Part shown: positions 1 through 8,424 of the stretch, piece by piece
Numbering within the stretch: position 1 is the first letter of the stretch
How the letters are laid out: each line of letters begins with the position of its first letter
Assembly: GCA_045578245.1 (NCBI GenBank)
Contig: JAZNJX010000033.1
Coordinates: 1-40,217 of the forward strand
Reading direction: 5' to 3'
Origin: Fimenecus sp045578245
GTDB lineage: Bacteria; Bacillota; Clostridia; Oscillospirales; Acutalibacteraceae
Length of the DNA stretch: 40,217 bases
Notes under the pieces: generated by a model
The model's database searches: none
Told to the model about the DNA's origin: nothing
What the model saw: only the letters and a program-made list of their open reading frames with translations
Translations under genes and position numbers: made by a program

Positions 1-156
1 CTTGTGGATACTGGTTTTGATGGATATGTTCGTCCTGACCATGGTAGAATGATTTGGGGTGAAACCGGAAAACCAGGCTATGGTCTTTTCGACAGAGCAC
101 TTGGTGCAACATATATAAACGGCTTGTTTGAAGCAGTTGAGAAAGGAAGCAAATAA
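1..156 (+). CDS. uxuA: Mannonate dehydratase, C-terminal fragment
   Basis: Frame 1 is open from the window edge to TAA at 154-156 and encodes the last 51 residues. The tail VRPDHGRMIWGE followed by GYGLFDRALGATYINGL is the characteristic C-terminal signature of UxuA, which dehydrates D-mannonate to 2-keto-3-deoxygluconate with a divalent metal. The His and Asp of the RPDHG segment belong to the active-site region. The 5' part lies outside the window. The stop is one base from the uxuB ATG, so both are almost surely one operon, together with the downstream kinase and aldolase. Confidence 0.9.
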   Translation, partial: LVDTGFDGYVRPDHGRMIWGETGKPGYGLFDRALGATYINGLFEAVEKGSK

Positions 157-157
157 T

Positions 158-1006
158 ATGTTACATGAAAACTTAAAAGGCAGAGTAGCAGTAGTAACCG
201 GTGGTGGCGGAGTTCTTTGTGGTGACTTCGCAAAAACACTTGCAAAGCAGGGTGTTAAGGTTGCTGTCCTTGACTTGAACGAAGCAGCAGCACAGAAGGT
301 TGCTGATGAAATCGTCAAAGATGGTGGCGTAGCTATTGCAGTTGGTTGTAATGTTCTTGAAAAAGAAAGTATGGAAAATGCCCGTGCAATTATCAACGAA
401 AAGCTTGGTACTTGTGACATTCTTCTCAATGGTGCAGGTGGTAACAATCCAAAGGGCACAACAACAAAAGAAACTCTTGAAAAGATTGACCTTATAGAAA
501 AGAATGATGATATTAAGACATTCTTTGACCTTGATGCAGCAGGTATTTCATTCGTATTCAATCTTAATTTCCTTGGAACACTTATTCCTACTCAGGTTTT
601 TGCTCGTGATATGGCAGAAAAGGAGAACACTTGTATCGTTATGGTAACATCAATGAATGCTTATCGTCCTCTTACTAAAATTCCTGCTTATTCAGCAGCA
701 AAAGCAGCAGTTAAGAACTTTACAGAGTTTATGGCTGTTCATTTTGCAGACGTTGGCATCCGTGTTAATGCTATTGCACCGGGATTCTTCTCAACAAACC
801 AGAATAAAGCACTTCTCTGGAATGAAGATGGAACACCAACTGCAAGAACAAATAAGATTCTGGGTGCAACACCAATGAAGAGATTCGGTGAGGCACACGA
901 ACTTTCAGGTGCATTATTATTCCTTTGTGATGAAGCATATTCAAGTTTTATCACAGGTACAAGTATTTGTGTTGACGGTGGTTTCTCAGCTTACAGTGGT
1001 GTATAA
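158..1006 (+). CDS. uxuB: D-mannonate oxidoreductase (fructuronate reductase), SDR family
   Basis: A 282-residue short-chain dehydrogenase. It has the Rossmann glycine motif TGGGGVLCGD near residue 19, the NGAGG motif, and the catalytic YSAAK (Tyr178, Lys182), with a C-terminal TGTSICVDGGFSAYSGV strand typical of classical SDRs. SDRs of this clade sit next to uxuA and interconvert D-fructuronate and D-mannonate with NAD(P)H, which is inferred here from context. The start is ATG 158, with AAGGAAG at 143-149; an upstream in-frame TTG at 128 would lie inside uxuA and lacks a better ribosome binding site. The stop codon is immediately followed by a palindromic repeat element (1008-1107). Confidence 0.85.
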   Translation: MLHENLKGRVAVVTGGGGVLCGDFAKTLAKQGVKVAVLDLNEAAAQKVADEIVKDGGVAIAVGCNVLEKESMENARAIINEKLGTCDILLNGAGGNNPKGTTTKETLEKIDLIEKNDDIKTFFDLDAAGISFVFNLNFLGTLIPTQVFARDMAEKENTCIVMVTSMNAYRPLTKIPAYSAAKAAVKNFTEFMAVHFADVGIRVNAIAPGFFSTNQNKALLWNEDGTPTARTNKILGATPMKRFGEAHELSGALLFLCDEAYSSFITGTSICVDGGFSAYSGV

Positions 1007-1007
1007 T

Positions 1008-1107
1008 CAGTGGCTATTTTCCCGTTATAGCTCGTCTGAAATACTCGTTAATACACGCAAGTATTAACTCCGTTTTCATACGGCTCTAACAAAAAAATAT
1101 CTCACTG
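1008..1107 (+). repeat. MITE-like palindromic element, family A, copy 1
   Basis: About 100 bp with imperfect terminal inverted repeats (CAGTG at the left end, CACTG at the right, with the homologous stretches TTTTCCCGTTATAGC and GCTCTAACAAAAA facing each other). It starts two bases after the uxuB stop. The same core recurs in reverse orientation at 6581-6679; both share the block ATACTCGTTAATACAC and the run ACAAAAAAATATCTC. It has no coding capacity, so a non-autonomous mobile or REP-like element is the simplest reading. Confidence 0.75.
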
Positions 1108-1155
1108 CTTATGTTGAATAATTAAGTTTGTGAGAATATTTTGGAGGTATATATT

Positions 1156-2253
1156 ATGAATTTGAATTTAAGAAAAAAAGAAGAATGTACATTTGATATG
1201 ATTTCACTTGGTGAAATTATGCTTCGTCTTGACCCGGGTGAGGGTAGAATTAAGACTGCTCGTTCATTCCGTGCCTGGGAAGGTGGCGGTGAATATAACG
1301 TTGCTCGTGGTCTTCGTCGTTGCTTTGGTATGAAAACTGCAGTTGTAACAGCTTTTGCAGATAACGAAGTTGGTCGTCTTATTGAGGACTTCATTATGCA
1401 GGGTGGTGTTGATACATCACTTATCAAATGGGTTAAATATGACGGTATCGGCAGAACAGTAAGAAACGGTCTTAACTTTACTGAACGTGGATTTGGTATC
1501 CGTGGTGCAGTTGGTGTTTCTGACCGTGGTAACACAGCAATTTCTCAGCTTAAAGCAGGGGACATTGACTGGGATTATATTTTCGGTACACTTGGTGTTC
1601 GTTGGCTTCATACAGGTGGTATTTTTGCAGCACTTTCAGAATCAACTGCAGAAGTTGCTATTGAAGCAGTTAAAACAGCAAAGAAATATGGTACAATCGT
1701 TTCCTATGACCTTAACTATCGTCCATCTCTCTGGAATGATATCGGTGGTAAGGAAAAGGCTCAGGCTGTTAATAAGGAAATCGCAAAATATATCGACGTT
1801 ATGATTGGTAACGAAGAAGATTTCACAGCTTGTCTTGGTTTTGAAATTGAAGGTAACGACGAAAATCTTAAGGAACTAAACATTGAGGGCTACTACAAGA
1901 TGCTTGAAGAAGTTGTTAAGGTATATCCTAACTTCAAGGTTATTGCTACAACTCTTCGTACAGTTAAAACTGCAACTGTTAACGATTGGTCAGCAATCTG
2001 CTATGCAGATGGCAAGGTGCACAAGGGACTTGAGCTTCCTGGTCTTGAAATTCTTGACCGCGTAGGCGGTGGCGACTCTTTCGCATCAGGTCTTATTTAT
2101 GGACTTATGACAACAGAAGATGCACAGACAGCTGTAAACTATGGTGTTGCTCATGGTGCACTTGCAATGACAACTCCAGGTGATACATCAATGGCTTCAC
2201 TTAAAGAGGTTGAAAATATCGTTAAGGGCTCAGGTGCCAGAGTGCAGAGATAA
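1156..2253 (+). CDS. kdgK: 2-keto-3-deoxygluconate kinase, PfkB family
   Basis: 365 residues. PfkB/ribokinase features are the N-terminal substrate region (SLGEIMLRLDPGEGR, then GGGEYNVARGLRR) and the C-terminal anion-hole motif GGGDSFASG, where Asp307 is the expected catalytic base. The enzyme phosphorylates KDG to KDPG, the step between UxuA and the aldolase that follows; substrate specificity is inferred from this context. ATG 1156 is preceded by GGAGG at 1143-1147; an earlier in-frame TTG at 1141 would overlap that site. Between uxuB and this gene lies the family A element, so read-through transcription is assumed. A very weak promoter-like pair around 1115-1140 is possible. Confidence 0.85.
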   Translation: MNLNLRKKEECTFDMISLGEIMLRLDPGEGRIKTARSFRAWEGGGEYNVARGLRRCFGMKTAVVTAFADNEVGRLIEDFIMQGGVDTSLIKWVKYDGIGRTVRNGLNFTERGFGIRGAVGVSDRGNTAISQLKAGDIDWDYIFGTLGVRWLHTGGIFAALSESTAEVAIEAVKTAKKYGTIVSYDLNYRPSLWNDIGGKEKAQAVNKEIAKYIDVMIGNEEDFTACLGFEIEGNDENLKELNIEGYYKMLEEVVKVYPNFKVIATTLRTVKTATVNDWSAICYADGKVHKGLELPGLEILDRVGGGDSFASGLIYGLMTTEDAQTAVNYGVAHGALAMTTPGDTSMASLKEVENIVKGSGARVQR

Positions 2254-2272
2254 CTAAAAAGAAAACCATTCC

Positions 2273-2289
2273 CTCCCTCAAAGAGGGAG
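2273..2289 (+). repeat. Short perfect hairpin between kdgK and the aldolase gene
   Basis: CTCCCTC AAA GAGGGAG forms a perfect 7-bp stem. No T-run follows (next bases are CGGATTTAG), so it is not a standard terminator. It may be a relic of the larger element type seen at 18173-18293, whose tips have the same CTCC...GGAG design, or an mRNA-stabilising hairpin. Confidence 0.5.
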
Positions 2290-2327
2290 CGGATTTAGTT
2301 TGATTATAATTATTTGGAGATGTAATT

Positions 2328-2984
2328 ATGGATAAAGAAAAAATCATTACTCGAATTCAGGACTGCGGTATAGTAGCAGTTGTTCGTGCTGAAACAGTTG
2401 ACCAGGCAATCAGAATTACTGATGCTTGTATCGAAGGTGGCGTGGCTGCTATCGAGCTTACATTTACAGTTCCTCATGCCGATAAAGTTATCGAAGAACT
2501 TGCAAAGAGATATACTCCAGAAGAAATTATTCTTGGTGCAGGTACAGTTCTTGATGCTGCAACTGCAAGAATCGCTATGCTTTCAGGTGCAGAATATATC
2601 GTTAGCCCTGCTCTTGATATTGAAACACTTAAACTTTGTAACCGTTACAGAGTTCCAATGATGCCTGGTATCATGACAGTTCGTGAAGGATTACTTGCTA
2701 TGGAAAATGGCGCAGATATCCTCAAGGTATTCCCCGCAGACCTTTTCGGACCAAAGATTATTAAGGATATCAAAGGACCTATCCCTTATGCAAAGATGAT
2801 GCCAACAGGTGGCGTGGATGCTGATAATGTTGGTGAATGGATTAAGGCTGGTGCTGTTGCAGTTGGTGCAGGTTCATCACTTACAGCAGGTGCTAAAACA
2901 GGTGACTACAAGAAGATTACTGAAACAGGTAAGCGCTTTGTAGAGAATATTAAGCTTGCTCGTGCTGAAATGGCAGGCAAATAA
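2328..2984 (+). CDS. eda: KDPG / 4-hydroxy-2-oxoglutarate aldolase
   Basis: 218 residues, the normal length for this small class I aldolase. The Schiff-base lysine is in DILKVFPADLFGP (Lys133), preceded by the family motifs AIELTFTVP and GAGTV and followed by MPTGGV, the phosphate-binding segment. It splits 2-keto-3-deoxy-6-phosphogluconate into pyruvate and glyceraldehyde-3-phosphate, completing the hexuronate route encoded upstream. A TTGGAGA site precedes ATG 2328. An intrinsic terminator follows at 2995-3028, marking the operon end. Confidence 0.93.
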   Translation: MDKEKIITRIQDCGIVAVVRAETVDQAIRITDACIEGGVAAIELTFTVPHADKVIEELAKRYTPEEIILGAGTVLDAATARIAMLSGAEYIVSPALDIETLKLCNRYRVPMMPGIMTVREGLLAMENGADILKVFPADLFGPKIIKDIKGPIPYAKMMPTGGVDADNVGEWIKAGAVAVGAGSSLTAGAKTGDYKKITETGKRFVENIKLARAEMAGK

Positions 2985-2994
2985 ATCTTAATAT

Positions 2995-3028
2995 AAAAGG
3001 GTGGAGTTTAAAACTCTACCCTTTTTTC
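2995..3028 (+). terminator. Intrinsic terminator of the hexuronate operon
   Basis: AAGGGTGGAGTTT pairs with AAACTCTACCCTT and is followed by a T-rich tail. It lies directly after the aldolase stop. Confidence 0.9.
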
Positions 3029-3057
3029 TTGCAATAATTATTCATTAATGATACAAT
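3029..3057 (+). promoter_or_regulatory. Probable sigma-A promoter of the LRR-dockerin gene
   Basis: TTGCAA (3029-3034), a 17-bp spacer and TACAAT (3052-3057) lie just after the terminator and 33 bp before the start codon. Confidence 0.5.
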
Positions 3058-3089
3058 AATACAAATCTTGTTGAAAGGACGGTGCAGAA

Positions 3090-4556
3090 ATGAAAAAAGC
3101 AATATCTATTATAGTTGCAGTTATTATGCTAATATGTGGTTTTTCTTTGCCGTCCAATGCTGTTGATTCACAGAATTTTTCCTATGAAGTAGTAAATGAT
3201 GAAATAGTCATAACGAAATATATCGGAACAAATCAGACAAGTGTGACGGTTCCGGCTTCTATAAATAATATTCCCGTTGTTGCAATCGGTGAAGGTGCAT
3301 TCAAGGATAATACAGTAATAACAACAGTTAAGGTTAACGAAGGCGTCAGGGATATTGGTGAATCTGCTTTTGAAAATTGCACTTCTCTGGCAACAATAAC
3401 TCTTCCAACTACTATAACTCATATTGGCGAAAAAGCAATATATAATACCTCATACTATAACAATGAGAAGAATTGGAAAAAACAACAGAATCAAACTTCC
3501 TCAGGCGGTATTGGTTTTGGAGAAGGAGTGGGTCATATTCAATGGGAAGATATTGCTGCAAGTGGTTTGACATACCTGTATTTGGGTACAAATCTTATTG
3601 AGATTTCTTATTCAGGCTCATACACATTGAAAATCGGTACTCGTGTTATTGCTGATAGCGCTTTTGCCGAATGTGAAGCAAATACGGTAACTTTATCGGA
3701 AAGTTTAGTGTCAATAGGTAATAATGCTTTCAACAATTGCCAGAAACTTACAACGGTAAAGTTTAATGATAAGATTGAGGTTATCGGTGATTCTGCATTT
3801 GAGGGCTGTATTTCTCTTGAAGAAATTAATCTGCCTGATAAATATATAGAAATGAGTTCGAACTCATTTTATAATACTGGATTTTATAATAATTCAAACA
3901 ATTGGGATAATGACATTTTGTGTTCAGGAAAAATGTTAATTGATATTCGTGGAACTCACGATTTGGTTGAAATAAAAGACGGAATAAAATATATCACAGG
4001 AGATTCCTTGGGAGAGAACAATGTTTACATTCCGAGGACGGTTACTCATATCTCTCAAAAAGCATTTTCTGGCAGTTCAAAATCGACGATTTTCGGATAT
4101 GCAAACACCTATGCACAAGAATACGCAAATACACATAATATCAATTTTGTTGCTTTGGATAATGTTCCGAAAGGCGATGTAAATATTGACGGAAAAGTTG
4201 ATATGGAGGATTACAATAAAATCTGCAATATTGCTACCACACAAAAAGTTCCAAATCTTGTTGAAAGACTTTTGGGAGATATGGATGAAGATGGCGTAAT
4301 TGATGGCTTTGATGTAATTATCCTTGATTTAATGATAAATGATATGCCACCGTCACAACTTAAAGGTGATGTGAATGGTGACAATAAGGTGAATGACGAA
4401 GACTATGACTTGCTTGTTAAAATAGTTTCTACAAAAGAGAGAATAACGGATAATTTTATGTTCAAACGAGCAGATGTAAATGAAGATGGTGCAGTAGATG
4501 GTTTTGATGTAATACATCTTGATTTAGCACTTAATGGAATAGTTGCTTTAATATAA
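3090..4556 (+). CDS. Secreted BspA-type leucine-rich-repeat protein with two dockerin modules
   Basis: 488 residues. An N-terminal signal peptide (KK, then a hydrophobic stretch ending near SNAVDS, about residues 1-25) is followed by BspA/LRR_5 repeats of the form AFENCTSLATITLP...IGEKA (about 60-345). The C-terminal 130 residues contain four calcium-loop motifs: GDVNIDGKVDMEDY, GDMDEDGVIDGFDVI, GDVNGDNKVNDEDY and ADVNEDGAVDGFDVI. A type I dockerin normally has two such loops, so this looks like two dockerins in tandem. Dockerins bind cohesins on cellulosome scaffolds, so cell-surface or complex-bound adhesion or substrate binding is inferred; no catalytic domain is visible. It has its own promoter and a shared terminator at 4561-4587. 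AAAGGA (3075-3080) supports the start. Confidence 0.88.
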   Translation: MKKAISIIVAVIMLICGFSLPSNAVDSQNFSYEVVNDEIVITKYIGTNQTSVTVPASINNIPVVAIGEGAFKDNTVITTVKVNEGVRDIGESAFENCTSLATITLPTTITHIGEKAIYNTSYYNNEKNWKKQQNQTSSGGIGFGEGVGHIQWEDIAASGLTYLYLGTNLIEISYSGSYTLKIGTRVIADSAFAECEANTVTLSESLVSIGNNAFNNCQKLTTVKFNDKIEVIGDSAFEGCISLEEINLPDKYIEMSSNSFYNTGFYNNSNNWDNDILCSGKMLIDIRGTHDLVEIKDGIKYITGDSLGENNVYIPRTVTHISQKAFSGSSKSTIFGYANTYAQEYANTHNINFVALDNVPKGDVNIDGKVDMEDYNKICNIATTQKVPNLVERLLGDMDEDGVIDGFDVIILDLMINDMPPSQLKGDVNGDNKVNDEDYDLLVKIVSTKERITDNFMFKRADVNEDGAVDGFDVIHLDLALNGIVALI

Positions 4557-4560
4557 AAAT

Positions 4561-4587
4561 AACGCTTAGAGAATTACTCTAAGCGTT
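4561..4587. terminator. Bidirectional terminator between convergent genes
   Basis: AACGCTTAGAG pairs with CTCTAAGCGTT, with T-runs on both outer sides. It serves the LRR-dockerin gene (+) and the HAD gene (-); the HAD stop codon (TAG, 4579-4581 on the minus strand) is embedded in the stem. Confidence 0.88.
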
Positions 4588-5409
4588 TTCTTTTTCTTGG
4601 ATGTAATTTACGACACTGTTATCATTGTTATTTCCGATAACCACATCTGCAATTTCTTTTACCTGTGGTACAGCATTTTCGACTGCAACAGCAATATCAG
4701 CACCATTGAGCATAATAATATCATTAAGATTATCGCCAAAGGCAATTATGCTTTCTGCACCTACAATTTCTTTAACCTCTTTTGCTCCGTTTGCTTTTGA
4801 TGCAGTGTGGGCATAGATTTCTATAAGCCAATCGTCGGAATAACTGTCTTTGTAATAAGCAAAGTCGATTTCAGGAATCTCTTTCAGCTTTTCAACAATT
4901 TCATCAAGGTATTGAGGGAGAGCGTAGTAATTCACATAAACTGGATGCTGACCTTTTTCTATGTTGGTAAGTTCATTTGTTTGAGTGAATCTGCCCTCGA
5001 GCAAGTCAACTCTTTCGTCATAAAACTCCTTCATACCATCATTGTCAAACTCAGTATATTTGATAGAGAGTTTGTAATCATCACTATATAAAAACATAAA
5101 TGGATGAAGATTTTTCGCATAAAACAAGTCTAGAATCCTTTGCAAAACTGAATGGTCGATTTCGTGATACTTTACTGCTTTTTTCGTTTCTGTATCATAT
5201 ACGAAAACTCCATTCATAAGCACAATAGGTGCACTAAAGTGAACACCCTCTAAAATTGGCATTGCACTAATCATACTACGTGCTGTTGCAACAGAAAATG
5301 GAATTCCCATTTTATAAAAATCATTCAGCTTTTCTTTTGTGAAATCACTCAGTTTGCCGTCAGACTGCAAAAGAGTACCGTCCATGTCACTGATATATAA
5401 AGTTTTCAT
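4579..5409 (-). CDS. Cof-type HAD-superfamily phosphatase
   Basis: 276 residues, standard for class IIB (Cof) HAD hydrolases. Motif I DMDGTLL near residue 8 holds the nucleophile and acid/base aspartates, a cap domain occupies the middle, and motif IV GDNLNDIIML with an upstream conserved Lys in SKANG completes the site. These enzymes dephosphorylate small sugar phosphates or cofactors in the cytoplasm; the substrate cannot be told here. The ATG (5407-5409) has AGGTGG upstream. The gene follows leuB on the same strand after 48 bp with a hairpin between, so it may be transcribed by read-through. Confidence 0.9.
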   Translation of the reverse strand: MKTLYISDMDGTLLQSDGKLSDFTKEKLNDFYKMGIPFSVATARSMISAMPILEGVHFSAPIVLMNGVFVYDTETKKAVKYHEIDHSVLQRILDLFYAKNLHPFMFLYSDDYKLSIKYTEFDNDGMKEFYDERVDLLEGRFTQTNELTNIEKGQHPVYVNYYALPQYLDEIVEKLKEIPEIDFAYYKDSYSDDWLIEIYAHTASKANGAKEVKEIVGAESIIAFGDNLNDIIMLNGADIAVAVENAVPQVKEIADVVIGNNNDNSVVNYIQEKENA

Positions 5410-5423
5410 AAACCACCTAAAAA

Positions 5424-5450
5424 GTAGGGGACGATGCTTTCATCGTCCCA
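5424..5450 (-). terminator. Hairpin after leuB, also a dispersed GTAGGGG-type palindrome
   Basis: GGGACGATG (5428-5436) pairs perfectly with CATCGTCCC (5441-5449). Read on the minus strand it is followed by CTACTTTTT, so it may act as a leaky terminator between leuB and the HAD gene. It resembles the palindrome at 19912-19936 (GTAGGGGCGATTC...), suggesting a dispersed family. Confidence 0.6.
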
Positions 5451-5457
5451 CATTAAT

Positions 5458-6531
5458 TTATTTAAGTAATGATACTACAAGGTCGCCCATTTCAGATGTT
5501 GTAACTTTCTTGAAACCTTCCTCATAGATATCAGGTGTACGAGCAATTTTAAGTGCTTCGTTAACTGCATCTTCAATTGATTTTGCAGCTTCTTTCTCGT
5601 CGAATGAATACTGAAGCATCATTGCTGCTGAAAGAATTGTTGCAAGTGGGTTTGCCTTTTGTTGACCTGCAATGTCAGGTGCAGAGCCATGAATTGGCTC
5701 ATAAAGTCCCATTTTGCCAGTTGCAAGTGATGCACTTGCCAACATACCGATTGAACCTGAAATCATAGATGCCTCGTCAGAAAGAATATCACCGAAAATA
5801 TTTGAAGTAACAATCACATCAAACTGACCTGGATTTCTCACCAGCTGCATTGCACAGTTGTCAACATACATATGAGAAAGTTCAACTTCAGGGTATTCAG
5901 CTGACATTTTGATAACTGTTTCTCTCCAAAGACGTGAGCTTTCCAGAACATTAGCCTTATCAACGCTTGTGAGTTTCTTGTTTCTCTTCATAGCCATTTC
6001 GTAGGCTGTTCTTGCGATTCTTTCGATTTCAGGAACGGAGTACATTTCTGTATCGTAAGCAGCAGGGTTGCCATCAACTTCTTTTCTGCCTCTTTCACCG
6101 AAATAAATACCACCAGTAAGCTCACGGACAATCATAATGTCAAGTCCGTCACCGATAATACTATCTTTAATAGGAGAAGCAGATTTAAGTGGTTCAAAAA
6201 TCTTTGCAGGACGAAGGTTAGCATAGAGACCTAATGCGCCACGAATTCCCAAAAGACCTTTTTCAGGACGTTGATTTCCTGGGAGAGTGTCCCATTTTGG
6301 ACCACCAACTGCACCAAGGAAAACACAATCCGCCTTTTTACAAGCGTCAACTGTTGCCTGTGGAAGTGGTTCACCGGTTGCATCAATAGCAGAGCCACCG
6401 ATTAACTGGTAATCATAACTGAATTTAAATCCATACTTTTCACCTGTTGCGTCAAGGACTTTGAGTGCCTCGTCAACGATTTCAGGGCCGATTCCGTCAC
6501 CCTTTAATACTACAATACTATAATTTTTCAT
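5458..6531 (-). CDS. leuB: 3-isopropylmalate dehydrogenase
   Basis: 357 residues, the expected length. It starts with VVLKGDGIGPEIVDEALKV, the isocitrate/isopropylmalate dehydrogenase N-terminus, and has GAVGGPKWD, the metal/substrate segment SNIFGDILSDEASMISGS and the NAD-binding YEPIHGSAPDIAGQQKANP. LeuB oxidises and decarboxylates 3-isopropylmalate in the cytoplasm. It lies downstream of leuA on the same strand with a palindromic element between them and probably shares the leucine T-box. leuC and leuD are not in the window. AGAGAGGA precedes ATG 6531. Confidence 0.96.
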   Translation of the reverse strand: MKNYSIVVLKGDGIGPEIVDEALKVLDATGEKYGFKFSYDYQLIGGSAIDATGEPLPQATVDACKKADCVFLGAVGGPKWDTLPGNQRPEKGLLGIRGALGLYANLRPAKIFEPLKSASPIKDSIIGDGLDIMIVRELTGGIYFGERGRKEVDGNPAAYDTEMYSVPEIERIARTAYEMAMKRNKKLTSVDKANVLESSRLWRETVIKMSAEYPEVELSHMYVDNCAMQLVRNPGQFDVIVTSNIFGDILSDEASMISGSIGMLASASLATGKMGLYEPIHGSAPDIAGQQKANPLATILSAAMMLQYSFDEKEAAKSIEDAVNEALKIARTPDIYEEGFKKVTTSEMGDLVVSLLK

Positions 6532-6549
6532 AATTATTTTTCCTCTCTA

Positions 6550-6711
6550 GTAACCGCTGATTAAATCGGGTTGTGATTATCAGCGAGATATTTTTTTGTC
6601 AGAACCGTCAAAAAACGCAGGCAATACTTTGTGTATTAACGAGTATTTTTGGCGAGTTATGACGGAAAAGTAGCCGCTGAGAATTGTGACTTTGATTTAA
6701 TCAGTGGTTAC
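6550..6711 (-). repeat. MITE-like palindromic element, family A, copy 2 (long form)
   Basis: 162 bp between leuA and leuB. The ends are inverted repeats, GTAACCGCTGATTAAATC at 6550-6567 against GATTTAATCAGTGGTTAC at 6694-6711 (one mismatch in 18), and the inversion continues inward, with mismatches, to about 50 bp per arm. The inner 6581-6679 matches the reverse complement of 1008-1107. Its right end overlaps the last five codons and stop of leuA (6697-6711). Confidence 0.82.
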
Positions 6712-8406
6712 TCTTACAACGTTTGGAAGACAACGGTTAACTGCACAAAGGATACCCTTGATAGATGCATAGTTGATATTGTGTGAAATACCGATACCGA
6801 AAACATCCTTGCCCCGTGGGTCTGTAATGTGGATGTAGCTGACAGCCTTCGAGTCGGAGCCAACTGAAACAGCATGTTCTGAGTAGTCAATGAAGTGGTA
6901 ATCGCCAAGACCGATTGTGTTCATAGCCTGACAGAATGCACCGATAGGACCTGCTGCAATACCCTCAATCTGCTGAGGTTCATTACCATTGTACTTGATT
7001 GTACCAACAAAGTGTACTCTTGACTGTTCTTCACCATGTTCTCTTTCTTCATAGAACTTGTAGCTAAGAAGCTTGTAAGGTCCTGAAACATTGAGGTATT
7101 CTTGCTGGAAGAGTGAGTAAACTTCTTCTTTTGCGAGTTCTTTTCCTTTTTCATCGCAGACTTTCTGAACAATCTTTGAGAATTCAGGATGCATAGCCTT
7201 TGGCATATTGTAACCATACTCTGCCATGATGTATGCAACACCACCCTTACCGGACTGGCTGTTGATACGGATAATTGGCTCGTATTCACGACCGACGTCA
7301 GCAGGGTCAATAGGTAAGTATGGAACTTCCCAATACTCTGTACCACTTGTACGCATATATTCCTTGCCCTTGTTGATAGCATCCTGATGAGAACCAGAGA
7401 ATGCTGTGAAAACAAGTGCACCACCATAAGGCTTTCTTGGGTCAACAGGCATTTTTGTTGTTCGTTCAAACATTTCCTTGATTTCGTTAATGTTTGAGAA
7501 ATCAAGACCCGGGTCAATACCCTGAGTGTACATGTTAAGAGCAAGAGTAACAATGTCAACATTACCGGTTCTCTCACCATTACCGAAAAGAGTACCCTCA
7601 ATTCTGTCAGCACCTGCTAAAAGACCAAGCTCAGCGGCTGCAACAGCAGTACCTCTGTCGTTATGAGGATGTAAGCTGATTATAGCATTTTCACGATTTT
7701 TAAGCTTTCTGCAGAAATATTCAATCTGGTCAGCGTGACCGTTTGGAGTACTACCCTCAACAGTTGCGGGAAGGTTAAGAATAATTTTGTTATTCTCATT
7801 AATGTCAAGTGCTTCCATAACCTTTTCACAGATAAGAACAGCATTGTCCATTTCTGTACCTGAGAAGCTTTCAGGTGAATATTCGTAACGGATGTTAACA
7901 TCCTTCTGGGCTTTTAACTCATCAGTAAGCTGTTTGATGAGTTTAGCACCCTGAACAGCGATATCGATAACACCGTCCATATCCTTTTTGAAAACAACTT
8001 TTCTCTGAAGAGTTGAAGTTGAGTTGTAGAAATGGATGATTACGTTTTTAGCACCGTCAATAGCTTCAAAAGTCTTTCTGATAAGGTGCTCACGGCTTTG
8101 AACAAGTACCTGAATTGTAACGTCGTCAGGAATTAAATTTTTCTCAATAAGAGTTCTTAAAATTTCATATTCGGTTTCAGAAGCTGATGGGAAACCAACT
8201 TCAATTTCTTTAAAACCGATATTTATAAGAGTTTTGAAATATTCAATCTTTTCCTGCAAATTCATTGGGTCAATAAGTGCCTGATTGCCGTCACGAAGGT
8301 CAACTGAACACCAAACAGGTGGTTTTTCAATAGTCTTTGACGGCCATTGTCTGTCAGGAAGATTGATTGGTTCAAAGGGGATGTATTTCTGGCATCCTGG
8401 TTTCAT
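6697..8406 (-). CDS. leuA: 2-isopropylmalate synthase, long LeuA2-type
   Basis: 569 residues. The N-terminus KPGCQKYIPFEPINLPDR and the catalytic metal motif VWCSVDLRDGNQAL mark the long LeuA type. HPHNDRGTAVAAAELG is the second HMGL-like signature, with metal-binding histidines, and the last 130 residues form the allosteric leucine-sensing domain. It condenses 2-ketoisovalerate with acetyl-CoA, the committed step to leucine. GGAGG stands before ATG 8406. Expression is presumably controlled by the T-box leader upstream. The final residues VTTD and the stop lie inside the end of a repeat element (6694-6711), so the exact C-terminus may have been set by that element. Confidence 0.96.
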   Translation of the reverse strand: MKPGCQKYIPFEPINLPDRQWPSKTIEKPPVWCSVDLRDGNQALIDPMNLQEKIEYFKTLINIGFKEIEVGFPSASETEYEILRTLIEKNLIPDDVTIQVLVQSREHLIRKTFEAIDGAKNVIIHFYNSTSTLQRKVVFKKDMDGVIDIAVQGAKLIKQLTDELKAQKDVNIRYEYSPESFSGTEMDNAVLICEKVMEALDINENNKIILNLPATVEGSTPNGHADQIEYFCRKLKNRENAIISLHPHNDRGTAVAAAELGLLAGADRIEGTLFGNGERTGNVDIVTLALNMYTQGIDPGLDFSNINEIKEMFERTTKMPVDPRKPYGGALVFTAFSGSHQDAINKGKEYMRTSGTEYWEVPYLPIDPADVGREYEPIIRINSQSGKGGVAYIMAEYGYNMPKAMHPEFSKIVQKVCDEKGKELAKEEVYSLFQQEYLNVSGPYKLLSYKFYEEREHGEEQSRVHFVGTIKYNGNEPQQIEGIAAGPIGAFCQAMNTIGLGDYHFIDYSEHAVSVGSDSKAVSYIHITDPRGKDVFGIGISHNINYASIKGILCAVNRCLPNVVRVTTD

Positions 8407-8424
8407 ATTTTTACCTCCAAATAA

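Noticed and set aside
128..157. Extended N-terminus of uxuB from TTG 128
   Set aside because: It overlaps the uxuA 3' end, and ATG 158 has a well-spaced ribosome binding site and the normal family N-terminus.
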